Program-made: the position numbers and the translations under genes
The notes under the pieces: model-generated
What the model was told of the DNA's origin: nothing
The model's database searches: none
The model's input: only the letters and a program-made list of their open reading frames with translations
Shown here: piece after piece, positions 15,834-24,293 of the stretch
How positions within the stretch are numbered: the first letter of the stretch is position 1
Layout: the number at the start of each line of letters is the position of its first letter
DNA from: Flavobacterium sp. UBA2787
GTDB lineage: Bacteria; Bacteroidota; Bacteroidia; Flavobacteriales; Flavobacteriaceae
DNA: 64,000 nucleotides
NCBI GenBank assembly: GCA_002352205.1
Contig: DEHZ01000010.1
Coordinates: forward strand, 186,245 to 250,244
Direction of reading: 5' to 3'

Positions 15834-17252
15834 ATGAACAAGTTACCCGAAGAAAGTTTTAGAGACACGATCGGAACCATCAATAAAGAAGGGAAAAGAG
15901 CTTTTATTTTTCCTAAAAAGCCAAAAGGTCCTTTTTATGATAAGAGAAAACTACTAAGTTATTTTTTATTAGTCTTCTTGGTATCTGCACCTTTTATTAA
16001 AATAAACGGACATCAGTTCTTGATGTTCAATGTATTAGAAAGAAGGTTTAATATTTTTAGTTTTCCATTTTGGCCTCAGGATTTTCACCTTTTTGTAGTT
16101 TCCATGATAATTGGGGTAGTGGGATTAGCTCTGTTTACAGTTGCTTTTGGAAGAATTTTTTGCGGTTGGTTTTGCCCACAAACTATTTTTATGGAAATGG
16201 TTTTTCGCAGAATTGAATACTGGATTGATGGCGATAGAGGTGCACAAATTCGTTTACAAAAACAAGAATGGAACGCAGAAAAAATTAGAAAGAGAGTTAC
16301 AAAATGGATTATCTTTTTTATATTTTCTTTCCTCATCGCCAATTTTTTTTTAGCCTATTTGGTGAGTAGTGATCGACTGTTATTAATGATAAAAGAAGGC
16401 CCGGCTTTACACACCAGTACACTTATTGCCTTGTTGATTTTTACAGCTGTATTTTATTTCATTTTTGCATGGTTTAGAGAACAAGTCTGCATTATTGCTT
16501 GTCCTTACGGAAGAATGCAAGGGGTTTTATTAGACAATAAATCCATAAATGTTGCCTACGATTATGTGCGTGGTGAAAAAGAATTAGGAAGAGCCAAATT
16601 CAATAAACAAGAAGACAGAGCGTCAACCGGAAAAGGAGATTGTATCGATTGTAAATTATGTGTTAATGTTTGTCCAACAGGAATAGACATCCGTAACGGA
16701 ACGCAATTAGAATGCATCAATTGCACAGCGTGCATCGACGAATGCGACACCATCATGGAAAGCGTTGGTTTACCAAAAGGCTTAATTCGATATGCCAGTG
16801 AAAACGAAATTGTAAAAAAAGAAAAATTCGTTTTTACCACAAGAATGAAAGGCTATGCCGCAGTTTTAGTAATTTTAATTGGTGTTTTAATCGGAATGCT
16901 TTTTTTACGAAATGATGTAGAAGCCACTGTTTTGAGACTTCCTGGTCAACTTTTCCAACACAAAGGAGAAAATATTAGCAACGTTTACACCTATAAAATT
17001 GTCAATAAAACAACAAAACAATTTGAAGAAGTTACGTTTAAACTTATAGAACCTAAAGGTAAAATTATTTTGGTTGGAAAACCAAAAGTAAAAGTAAAAC
17101 CGGACGGAATTGCCAAAGGAACTTTATTCATAGAAATAAATCCTGCTTATCTGGAAGGTGATAAAATAAAAATAAAAATTGAAGTCTACGATGGTGAAAA
17201 TTTAATTGAAACAACCACTACAAACTTCATGGGACCAAGAAGCTTTAATTAA
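15834..17252 (+). CDS. ccoG: cbb3 oxidase accessory protein CcoG (polyferredoxin)
   Basis: A 472-residue membrane ferredoxin of the FixG/RdxA family. It has transmembrane helices at about 42-60, 83-105, 162-182, 198-218 and 340-360, the membrane CGWFCPQT motif and a second CIIACPYGRMQ motif. Two 4Fe-4S sites follow, with cysteines at 270, 273, 276 and 280 and in LECINCTACIDECD. A periplasmic Ig-like FixG domain fills the C-terminus. CcoG is proposed to reduce copper during oxidase assembly. It follows ccoP across a hairpin. Confidence 0.95.
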   Translation: MNKLPEESFRDTIGTINKEGKRAFIFPKKPKGPFYDKRKLLSYFLLVFLVSAPFIKINGHQFLMFNVLERRFNIFSFPFWPQDFHLFVVSMIIGVVGLALFTVAFGRIFCGWFCPQTIFMEMVFRRIEYWIDGDRGAQIRLQKQEWNAEKIRKRVTKWIIFFIFSFLIANFFLAYLVSSDRLLLMIKEGPALHTSTLIALLIFTAVFYFIFAWFREQVCIIACPYGRMQGVLLDNKSINVAYDYVRGEKELGRAKFNKQEDRASTGKGDCIDCKLCVNVCPTGIDIRNGTQLECINCTACIDECDTIMESVGLPKGLIRYASENEIVKKEKFVFTTRMKGYAAVLVILIGVLIGMLFLRNDVEATVLRLPGQLFQHKGENISNVYTYKIVNKTTKQFEEVTFKLIEPKGKIILVGKPKVKVKPDGIAKGTLFIEINPAYLEGDKIKIKIEVYDGENLIETTTTNFMGPRSFN

Positions 17253-17311
17253 TCTTCTTGCTTTAGCTAACTTTCGTCGGACTTCAATCCGATGCAAAAA
17301 AAATAAAAATT

Positions 17312-17758
17312 ATGAAAATAAACTGGGGAACAGGAATCGTAATTGCATTTGCATTGTTTATGACATTCATTTTATACTTTGTGTTCAAAGTGCAATCAGA
17401 CAGTAAATACGACAACGAGTTAGTTGTAGAAGAATATTACAAACAAGAACTCGTTTTTGAAAAACGAATGGAAAAAGAGCAAAACGACAAAAATTTAGCT
17501 CTTCCCGTTGAGGTTATCGCTCAAGAAGACGGTTTAAAAATCGTTTTCCCAACAGATATAGATGTCACAAAAATCAAAGGAAAAGTGTCCCTTTACCGAC
17601 CGTCTAACCAGAAACTGGATTTTGAAGTTCCGATTTCACTTTCCGGTTCACATTTGCTCATACCTAAAAACAATTTGGTGGGCGGTCGCTGGGACATTTC
17701 TATTGATTGGACTTATGAAGGAAAAGAAATTTTAACCAAAAAAACAATTTATTTATAA
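17312..17758 (+). CDS. ccoH: FixH family protein (CcoH)
   Basis: A 148-residue single-pass membrane protein. An N-terminal helix (about 6-26) is followed by a periplasmic domain with the FixH pattern VEVIAQEDGLKIVFP, LYRPSNQKLDFEVPI and GGRWDISIDWTYEGKE. FixH/CcoH aids assembly or stability of the cbb3 complex. It lies 59 bases after ccoG, across a small hairpin (TCGGA/TCCGA near 17277-17292). Confidence 0.88.
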   Translation: MKINWGTGIVIAFALFMTFILYFVFKVQSDSKYDNELVVEEYYKQELVFEKRMEKEQNDKNLALPVEVIAQEDGLKIVFPTDIDVTKIKGKVSLYRPSNQKLDFEVPISLSGSHLLIPKNNLVGGRWDISIDWTYEGKEILTKKTIYL

Positions 17759-17759
17759 G

Positions 17760-17817
17760 CAGTTGTCCGTTATCCGTTGTCCGTTATCAGACAACCGACA
17801 ACAGATAACAGAAAACG
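17760..17817 (+). repeat. Short-period tract downstream of ccoH
   Basis: Repeated near-copies of GTTGTCCGTTATC are followed by the complementary-sense GACAACCGACAACAGATAAC. The tract has a period of about 8-10 bases and is non-coding. A similar fragment (CAGAAAACAGACAACCGAC) abuts the ATG of the next gene. Confidence 0.6.
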
Positions 17818-17821
17818 GATA

Positions 17822-17961
17822 AGAAGCGAATGGCTCGGGCATTTCCAGCCATCCATATTCCCGCTTTCCGTTCCAATTTTTTGTTCACGAGCAAAGCTCG
17901 CCAACAAAAAGATTTCCACTGCAATCGGGGCTAAAAAGGAAACAAATCGCCTACTTGGAAA
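17822..17961 (+). repeat. Dispersed repeat, copy 1
   Basis: This roughly 140-base non-coding segment shares long blocks with the reverse complement of 34812-34943: GAAGCGAATGG, GGGCATTT, CCCGCTTTCCG, CAATCGGGGCTA, GGAAACAAATCGC and TACTTGGAAA. Its middle holds a hairpin made of TTTTTGTT/AACAAAAA and an inner CGAGC/GCTCG with an AAA loop. It sits inside the cco cluster between ccoH and the TauE/SafE-like gene. Confidence 0.75.
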
Positions 17962-18000
17962 GAAAACCGTAAAACCAAAAACAGAAAACAGACAACCGAC

Positions 18001-18702
18001 ATGCTCTACACCGCCCTCATATTTGGTTTACTCTCCAGCTTCCATTGCATCGGTATGTGTGGCCCGATAGCCATGATGATTCCGGTTGATCGAAACAATG
18101 CAGCCAAAAGGGTTTTTCAACTCTTTCTTTATCATTTGGGTAGATTAACCGCGTACGGAATGTTAGGCTTGTTTTTCGGAATTTTAGGAAAAGGACTTTT
18201 TCTGGCCGGATTTCAACAACAATTATCCATTTTGGTTGGTGTTTTAATGATTCTTTTTGTCATTATTCCCGAAAAAAAAATGGCTCAATACAACTTTTCT
18301 AAACCAATTTATAAGTTGATTTCAAAAGTAAAAAGTCATCTGGGAGCTCAATTCAAAAAGAAAACATTTGATGCCTTATTTACCATCGGTTTATTAAACG
18401 GATTTTTACCATGCGGAATGGTTTATGCCGCACTTTTTGGAGCCATTGCCATGCAAAATGAATGGCTCGGAGCATCCTACATGATTTTATTCGGAATAGG
18501 AACCATTCCAATGATGAGTGCCGTGGTGCTGATTTCAAATTTTATAACAGTACCGGTTCGAAACAAAATTCAAAAATTCATTCCCATCATGGTAATCATC
18601 ATTGGAGGATTATTCATCATCCGTGGAATGGGATTAGACATACCCTATGTTTCTCCAAAAACAACAAATTTAATCGTTCAGGCAAATCCGGATTGCCATT
18701 AA
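18001..18702 (+). CDS. TauE/SafE-like (DsbD_2 type) membrane protein of the cbb3 cluster
   Basis: A 233-residue protein with about six transmembrane helices. It has the motif HCIGMCGP in the first helix and NGFLPCGMVYAA in the second half. These cysteine and methionine motifs mark the DsbD_2/'sulfite exporter TauE/SafE' group regularly found at the end of Bacteroidota cco clusters, where a copper or cofactor-assembly role is suspected. True sulfite export is doubtful. The ATG at 18001 directly follows a repeat tract, and the gene ends before a strong terminator. Confidence 0.8.
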   Translation: MLYTALIFGLLSSFHCIGMCGPIAMMIPVDRNNAAKRVFQLFLYHLGRLTAYGMLGLFFGILGKGLFLAGFQQQLSILVGVLMILFVIIPEKKMAQYNFSKPIYKLISKVKSHLGAQFKKKTFDALFTIGLLNGFLPCGMVYAALFGAIAMQNEWLGASYMILFGIGTIPMMSAVVLISNFITVPVRNKIQKFIPIMVIIIGGLFIIRGMGLDIPYVSPKTTNLIVQANPDCH

Positions 18703-18732
18703 TTATTTATTTAGTTTTCCAATTTTTTTTTT

Positions 18733-18769
18733 AGCGGACAGAAACTCAAAATGTTGTCCGCTTTTTTTA
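18733..18769 (+). terminator. Terminator of the cco cluster
   Basis: The eight-pair stem AGCGGACA/TGTCCGCT with a 14-base loop is followed by a run of seven T. Confidence 0.85.
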
Positions 18770-18850
18770 TGCTTGTACCTGATTTTAATCATGTTTTTTA
18801 TCCCTAATAAATCCGAAATTTATAGTATTAATTATAAAAAAAGTTAGGAT

Positions 18851-20980
18851 ATGTTACAGTTTGACAGCAAGCACGTAAAAAATGTGGTTTTACTCGGGCA
18901 TACCGGAAGCGGTAAGACCACCTTGGCAGAAACCATGTTGTTTGAATCAGGTATAATTCATCGCCGTGGTACCGTGGAAGATCAAAATACCATTGCCGAT
19001 TATACCGATATTGAACATGAAAAAGGTAAAACACTTTTTTCAAAATTACTTAATTCTAAATGGAAAGGCTACAAAATCAATATTCTAGATACACCCGGTT
19101 ATGATGATTTATCAGGCGATATTATTGCTTCGATGCGGGTTTCAGAATGCGGACTAATGCTTCTTAATGCTCGAATGGGTGTTGAAGTGGGTACTGATAT
19201 TATTTGGCAATATACCAATGAATTCAAGTTACCAACCATTTTTGCCGTGAACCAATTGGATCATGAAAAAGCCGATTTCGATAAAACAGTAGCCGAAGCT
19301 AAAGCTCATTTTGGCAATCAAGTTGTAATCGTTCAATATCCGGTAAATCAAGGGCCAAATTTTAATGCAGTGATTGATGTGCTCAACATGGTCATGTATC
19401 AATATCCTCCCGAAGGTGGAAAACCGGAAAAATTACCAATTCCAAATTCTGAAAAAGAAAAAGCCATTCAATTACATAAAGAATTAATTGAAACCATTGC
19501 CGCTAATGACGAACAATTGATGGAAAACTATTTTGAAAAAGGCGAATTAAATGAAGACGAAATGAAATTAGGTTTACATCATTCCTTGATTAAACACGAA
19601 ATTTTCCCTGTTTTTTGTATTTCAGCCAAGCAAAATATGGGTGGTGGTCGATTAATGGGTTTTATCGATAATGTTTGTCCGTCAGCTTACGAAATGCCAC
19701 CACGATTAACCATTGATAACCGTGAAATAGAATGTTCCGATAAAGGAAAAACAGCCATTTTTATTTATAAAACAATTGCAGAACCACATGTTGGCGAATT
19801 AAGTTTCTTCAAAGTCCTTTCCGGAACTGTAAAAGTTGGCGACGAATTGACTAACGAAGAAACCGGTCAAGTAGAAAAAATAATGCAGTTGTTTGAAATG
19901 GAAGGAAACAAAAGAATTGCTGTAGATGAATTAACTGCCGGCGATATTGGTGCGACTTTAAAATTAAAAAACACACATACCAACAACACACTTCACGAAA
20001 AAGGATTTCCTATTGCTATTAAACCAATCGAATTTCCAACACCAACATTTACTATTGCTGTAGAAGGAACTAAAAAAGGCGAGGAAGAAAAATTATCATC
20101 TGCTTTACACCAATTAGTAGAAGAAGATCCAAGTATACAAGTAGAAGTTTCTGCCGAATTAAAACAAACACTTTTGCACTGTCAGGGAGAACTTCATTTG
20201 GCTGTTATCAAATGGAAATTGGAAAACACCTATAAATTATCTGTCAATTTTCAAAAACCAAAAGTAGCGTATCGCGAAACAATTCAAACCGAAGCAGACA
20301 CAACCTACCGTCATAAAAAACAATCCGGTGGAGCAGGACAGTTTGGTGAAATTTCGATGAAAATTTATCCGTGGACAGAAGATACGCCCGATCCAAAAGG
20401 CTATTCCATCCGTGGAAAAGAAGAAATAGAGTTGCCTTGGGGCGGAAAATTAGTTTATTATAATTGTATTGTTGGCGGAGCTATCGATACGCGATTCCAT
20501 CCTTCTATCCTTAAAGGAATTATGGAAAAAATGCATGAAGGACCACTCACCGGTTCACACGTGCAAGATGTTTGTGTTGTTGTTTACGACGGAAAAATGC
20601 ACGCAGTGGATAGTAACGACCTTTCCTTTAAAATTGCAGGAATGATGGCTTTTAAAGAAAATTTTGTAAATGCAAATCCACAATTATTAGAACCAATTTA
20701 TAGCACAATTATCACAGCTCCCGATGAAATAACCGGTTCGGTGATGAGTTCCATTCAATCGCATCGTTCTATGGTAGAAGGTATGGATGCCGAAGGACAT
20801 TTTACCAAAATTAAAGCGTTAATTCCAATTGCAGAAATGCATGAATTTTCAGCCGCTGTTCGTTCAGTATCACAAGGAAGAGCCAAAATAGCCATGCAGT
20901 TTTCGCATTATGACAAAGTGCCTTATGAAATTCAAAACGAACTGATTAAGTCATTCAAAAAAGAATTACAAGAAGTGTAA
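18851..20980 (+). CDS. Elongation factor G-like translational GTPase
   Basis: A 709-residue EF-G family protein. The G1 loop GHTGSGKTTLAE is at residues 11-22, G3 is DTPGYDD and G4 reads NQLD instead of the usual NKxD. Domains II, III (with the segment GELHLAVIKWKLE), IV and V follow in the normal order. These features fit the 'EF-G-like/EF-G2' paralogue group rather than the main fusA, which normally sits beside rpsG. Its cellular role is unclear. It is monocistronic, between two terminators. Confidence 0.88.
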   Translation: MLQFDSKHVKNVVLLGHTGSGKTTLAETMLFESGIIHRRGTVEDQNTIADYTDIEHEKGKTLFSKLLNSKWKGYKINILDTPGYDDLSGDIIASMRVSECGLMLLNARMGVEVGTDIIWQYTNEFKLPTIFAVNQLDHEKADFDKTVAEAKAHFGNQVVIVQYPVNQGPNFNAVIDVLNMVMYQYPPEGGKPEKLPIPNSEKEKAIQLHKELIETIAANDEQLMENYFEKGELNEDEMKLGLHHSLIKHEIFPVFCISAKQNMGGGRLMGFIDNVCPSAYEMPPRLTIDNREIECSDKGKTAIFIYKTIAEPHVGELSFFKVLSGTVKVGDELTNEETGQVEKIMQLFEMEGNKRIAVDELTAGDIGATLKLKNTHTNNTLHEKGFPIAIKPIEFPTPTFTIAVEGTKKGEEEKLSSALHQLVEEDPSIQVEVSAELKQTLLHCQGELHLAVIKWKLENTYKLSVNFQKPKVAYRETIQTEADTTYRHKKQSGGAGQFGEISMKIYPWTEDTPDPKGYSIRGKEEIELPWGGKLVYYNCIVGGAIDTRFHPSILKGIMEKMHEGPLTGSHVQDVCVVVYDGKMHAVDSNDLSFKIAGMMAFKENFVNANPQLLEPIYSTIITAPDEITGSVMSSIQSHRSMVEGMDAEGHFTKIKALIPIAEMHEFSAAVRSVSQGRAKIAMQFSHYDKVPYEIQNELIKSFKKELQEV

Positions 20981-21007
20981 ATTCAAAACAAGCAAACAAA
21001 CAAACGT

Positions 21008-21034
21008 AAAGCCCGATGAAAATCGGGCTTTTTA
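21008..21034 (+). terminator. Terminator of the EF-G-like gene
   Basis: The ten-pair stem AAAGCCCGAT/ATCGGGCTTT is closed by a GAAA tetraloop and followed by T residues. Confidence 0.9.
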
Positions 21035-21058
21035 AATGTAAAATCTAGTAATGTTTTT

Positions 21059-22417
21059 CTAAACCGTCATAGAAAACAACTTTGTTTCCGGCTTGTTTCG
21101 GTTCATCCGTAAATCAAAAGCCATGCAAATATTTCGAATGTAAGGCTTTCCTTTTTCGGTTACAGATAATGAATGATTGGTGATGATAATTAATCCATCC
21201 TGTTCCATTTCACTCAGACTTTCTAGTACTTGATTGATTTCAGAAAAATAAAAACCATATTCATGCCAAGAAGTATGCAATTGACACATAATATTCAAAA
21301 TGTGTTTGCGAATAATTAAATCTTCATCGGTTAAAAGATGACCCCTAAAAACCGGCAATTCATTTTCTGCTAAACAAGCATAATATTCTTCTAATGTTTT
21401 TACATTTTGAGCAAAACTATACCAACTATCACTAATAGATGAAACGCCTAAACCAATCATAACTTGTGTTTTAGATGAGGTATAACCCATGAAATTTCGG
21501 TGAAGTTTTCGTTCTTGAAACGAATGATACAAACTGTCTGTTTCCAAGGCAAAATGATCCATTCCGATTTCGTGATAACCATTTTCGGAAAGACGTTTTT
21601 TGCCTAATTCATACAACATTCTTTTTTCTTCATCTTTTGGTAAATCTTCATCTTTAAAACCCCGTTGGCCGTTTCCTTTAATCCACGGAACATGAGCATA
21701 GCTGTAAAAAGCCAATCGATCCGGTTGAAGTGAATTGGTTTTATCAATCGTATCAATAACATCTTCAACAGTTTGAAAAGGTAATCCGAAAATTAAATCA
21801 TGACCAACTGAAGTATAACCGATTTCTCTTGCCCAAAACGTCACTTTGGCCACATCATGAAACGTCTGAATACGATGAATTGCTTTTTGCACGGTTTCAG
21901 AATAATCTTGAACGCCAAAACTAACTCTGCGAAAGCCTAAATCATATAATTTTTGAAGATGTGTTCGTGTGGTATTGTTGGGATGACCTTCAAAACTAAA
22001 TTCGTGATTCGGGTGTTTAGTAGCATTTTCAAATAAACCGTTTATCAATCGTTCTAAATTTTCAGGTGAAAAGAAGGTCGGGGTGCCACCACCTAAGTGA
22101 ATTTCTCTGATAATTGGTTTTTTTGGTAATAATTCGCAATACAATTGCCATTCTTTTAAAACAGCTTCAATATAAGGATGTTCCACATCATGTCGTTTAG
22201 TAATGCGTTTATTGCACCCACAAAACGTACACAAACTCTCGCAAAAAGGCAAATGAATGTATAAACTAATTCCTTCGGAAGTGTTGCTTTGCACAAATGA
22301 TTGTTGAAGGGTTTCTTTCCAATCGGCTACCGAAAAACCATCTTCATCCCAATAAGGAACTGTAGGATAACTGGTGTATCGTGGACCGGGAACATTATAT
22401 TTTTGAATCAATGACAT
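21059..22417 (-). CDS. hemN: Oxygen-independent coproporphyrinogen III oxidase
   Basis: A 452-residue radical SAM enzyme that decarboxylates coproporphyrinogen III to protoporphyrinogen IX without oxygen. The 4Fe-4S cluster cysteines C59, C63 and C66 are in HLPFCESLCTFCGC, with the extra C68 typical of HemN. LGGGTPTFF and the C-terminal HemN domain are present. The opening segment YNVPGPRYTSYPTVPYW is characteristic. An FNR-type dyad at 22541-22552 and a TACCTTTG promoter fit induction at low oxygen, when haem is also needed for the cbb3 oxidase. Confidence 0.97.
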   Translation of the reverse strand: MSLIQKYNVPGPRYTSYPTVPYWDEDGFSVADWKETLQQSFVQSNTSEGISLYIHLPFCESLCTFCGCNKRITKRHDVEHPYIEAVLKEWQLYCELLPKKPIIREIHLGGGTPTFFSPENLERLINGLFENATKHPNHEFSFEGHPNNTTRTHLQKLYDLGFRRVSFGVQDYSETVQKAIHRIQTFHDVAKVTFWAREIGYTSVGHDLIFGLPFQTVEDVIDTIDKTNSLQPDRLAFYSYAHVPWIKGNGQRGFKDEDLPKDEEKRMLYELGKKRLSENGYHEIGMDHFALETDSLYHSFQERKLHRNFMGYTSSKTQVMIGLGVSSISDSWYSFAQNVKTLEEYYACLAENELPVFRGHLLTDEDLIIRKHILNIMCQLHTSWHEYGFYFSEINQVLESLSEMEQDGLIIITNHSLSVTEKGKPYIRNICMAFDLRMNRNKPETKLFSMTV

Positions 22418-22509
22418 CTTTTTAACGCTTTTTTTAAAACAGTAAAAAGTTAAGAATAAATGAGAACATTTTCATCCTAACTTCTCACTATCGAAGTAAA
22501 AATATAATT

Positions 22510-22517
22510 CAAAGGTA
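22510..22517 (-). promoter_or_regulatory. hemN -7 element
   Basis: On the minus strand this reads TACCTTTG (TAnnTTTG). Its G (22510) is exactly 36.5 bases from the centre of the upstream FNR-type dyad. The mRNA leader would be roughly 88 bases. Confidence 0.7.
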
Positions 22518-22540
22518 TTGGTGTTGGTTTAAAAAAAAAA

Positions 22541-22552
22541 TGATAATTGTCA
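22541..22552. promoter_or_regulatory. CRP/FNR-type binding site before hemN
   Basis: TGATAATTGTCA reads TGACAATTATCA on the minus strand, identical to the 12-mer before ccoS. The spacing to the hemN -7 element equals that at ccoI and ccoS. Confidence 0.78.
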
Positions 22553-22658
22553 TACTGATTTTTTACTGTTTGAAAGAGAAAATACAAACTGCTATTTTTT
22601 TTAAATCTTTAATAATCATGCTATTATTTGAATGAATTCAACAGATATAATATTTTCA

Positions 22659-22699
22659 TTGAAAACGATTTCGTAGGAAAAATTTCTTTCCTATATTTG
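22659..22699 (+). promoter_or_regulatory. HMG-CoA lyase promoter region with palindromes
   Basis: GAAAACGATTTCGTA (22661-22675) differs by one base from the operator core at 5864 and 54775. TAGGAAA/TTTCCTA (22674-22680 with 22687-22693) forms an inverted repeat touching the -7 element TATATTTG (22692-22699). The ATG follows only seven bases after the TTTG, so the mRNA may be almost leaderless. Confidence 0.5.
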
Positions 22700-22706
22700 A
22701 ACTCCT

Positions 22707-23570
22707 ATGCAACCAGTAAAAATAATTGAATGTCCACGCGATGCCATGCAAGGCATTAAAACGTTTATTCCTACGGAAAGAAAGGTTACCTATTTGCAAT
22801 CGCTTTTGCGAGTTGGCTTTGATACATTGGACTTTGGGAGTTTTGTTTCGCCAAAAGCCATTCCGCAAATGGTCGATACAGCTGAAGTTTTAGCTCGATT
22901 AGATTTGTCGCAAACAACAAGCAAACTGTTGGCTATTATTGCTAACACTAGAGGAGCAGAATTGGCTTCGGAACACAAAGCAATTCAGTATTTAGGTTTT
23001 CCGTTTTCAATTTCAGAGAATTTTCAGATGCGAAATACACATAAAACAATTGCGGAATCAATTATAACATTATGCGAAATTTTGGAAATAGCCGATAAAT
23101 CAAACAAAGAAGTTGTCGCCTATTTGTCAATGGGTTTCGGAAATCCGTACGGTGATCCTTGGAACGTGGAAATAGTAGGCGAGTGGACAGAAAAAATGGC
23201 CGGTATGGGTGTGAAAATTTTATCGCTTTCCGATACCGTAGGAAGTTCTACACCGGAAGTAATTGATTATTTGTTTTCCAATCTCATCACAAAATATCCC
23301 GAAATCGAGTTTGGAGCTCATTTGCATACAACTCCCGATAAATGGTTTGAGAAAGTGGATGCTGCCTACAAAGCCGGTTGCCGCCGTTTTGACGGAGCTA
23401 TTCAAGGATTTGGCGGTTGCCCGATGGCGAAAGACGATTTGACAGGAAATATGCCTACGGAGAAATTACTATCTTATTTTACTACTCAAAAAGAAAATAC
23501 CAACACCAGTCCGATGAGTTTTGAAAGTGCTTATAATGAAGCGACTAAGGTGTTTGGGGAGTTTCATTAG
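22707..23570 (+). CDS. Hydroxymethylglutaryl-CoA lyase
   Basis: A 287-residue TIM-barrel enzyme cleaving HMG-CoA to acetyl-CoA and acetoacetate in leucine and ketone-body breakdown. The catalytic R11-D12 pair is in ECPRDAMQGI, the metal-binding histidines in FGAHLHTTPD, and the catalytic cysteine loop is GFGGCPMAKDDLTGNMPTE. The usual DG after PR is DA here, a mild change. It is monocistronic, divergent from hemN, with the putative carbon-control palindrome upstream. Confidence 0.93.
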   Translation: MQPVKIIECPRDAMQGIKTFIPTERKVTYLQSLLRVGFDTLDFGSFVSPKAIPQMVDTAEVLARLDLSQTTSKLLAIIANTRGAELASEHKAIQYLGFPFSISENFQMRNTHKTIAESIITLCEILEIADKSNKEVVAYLSMGFGNPYGDPWNVEIVGEWTEKMAGMGVKILSLSDTVGSSTPEVIDYLFSNLITKYPEIEFGAHLHTTPDKWFEKVDAAYKAGCRRFDGAIQGFGGCPMAKDDLTGNMPTEKLLSYFTTQKENTNTSPMSFESAYNEATKVFGEFH

Positions 23571-23671
23571 AGCTGTTGTCAGATGTCAGTTTTCTGTTTT
23601 CTGTCACTTAGAATTAGGATTGCAATATTTTTTCAATAAATTAGTTCTGTTATTGATATTAAAATCAAAAT

Positions 23672-24241
23672 GTGCATAAACTAACAGTTATATTATTTGT
23701 ACTAATTACAAATCTCTTCTTCGGACAAGAAAGTAAGTCAATTGAAGATAAAATTCTTTATGAAAAGGGTCAGGCTATTATAGCTCTTTTACATGAAGAT
23801 TATTATTTCTATGAAAATTTAAATTCAACTAATCTTGAGCGGAAAAAAGTAACACAAGAAACTTATAATTTTATTATTTCACAAGCATTGGTTTATTTTA
23901 ATGATTTAATAACTAATTATCCTGAATCAAATTATTATGTTCTGGCTCTCTATGAAAAGGCTCATTTTGAACATCAACTAGATAATGTAAAAGTTGCAAA
24001 AGAAATATTTCTTAAAATTCTGAATTTAGATAATAATAAAGTAAAATTTACGATTAATGATAGCTTAATGGCACTTGCAGCAATTGCAATCGAAGATGAA
24101 GAATATGAACTAGCTTTAAAATACTTAGATAGAAGAAAAAATAATGGTCTTTTTTATTTTTGTGGTAATGAAAGAGAGACTACTGAAATAAGAATGAATA
24201 ACATGTATAACAAATGTAATGAAGCATTGAAAATTAAGTAA
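23672..24241 (+). CDS. Secreted TPR-like protein of unknown function
   Basis: A 189-residue protein whose only workable start is a GTG at 23672. The overlapping ATG at 23670 leads to a stop after four codons. An N-terminal signal peptide (HKLTVILFVLITNLFFGQ) indicates export to the periplasm. The rest is helical, with two or three degenerate tetratricopeptide-like units (ALVYFNDLITNYPESNYYVLALYEKA and AKEIFLKILNLDNN) and a cysteine pair near the C-terminus. Flanking short-period repeat tracts lie on both sides. No function can be assigned. Confidence 0.65.
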   Translation: MHKLTVILFVLITNLFFGQESKSIEDKILYEKGQAIIALLHEDYYFYENLNSTNLERKKVTQETYNFIISQALVYFNDLITNYPESNYYVLALYEKAHFEHQLDNVKVAKEIFLKILNLDNNKVKFTINDSLMALAAIAIEDEEYELALKYLDRRKNNGLFYFCGNERETTEIRMNNMYNKCNEALKIK

Positions 24242-24293
24242 TAGTAAAAAAATAAATTTTTAAAACAGTTAACCGATAACTGAGAACCGACAA

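Noticed and set aside
17777-18070. A 97-codon open frame between ccoH and the TauE/SafE-like gene
   Set aside because: It is composed of a short-period tract and the dispersed repeat and overlaps the following gene in another frame; the similar peptide from the second repeat copy is explained by DNA repetition, not protein conservation.
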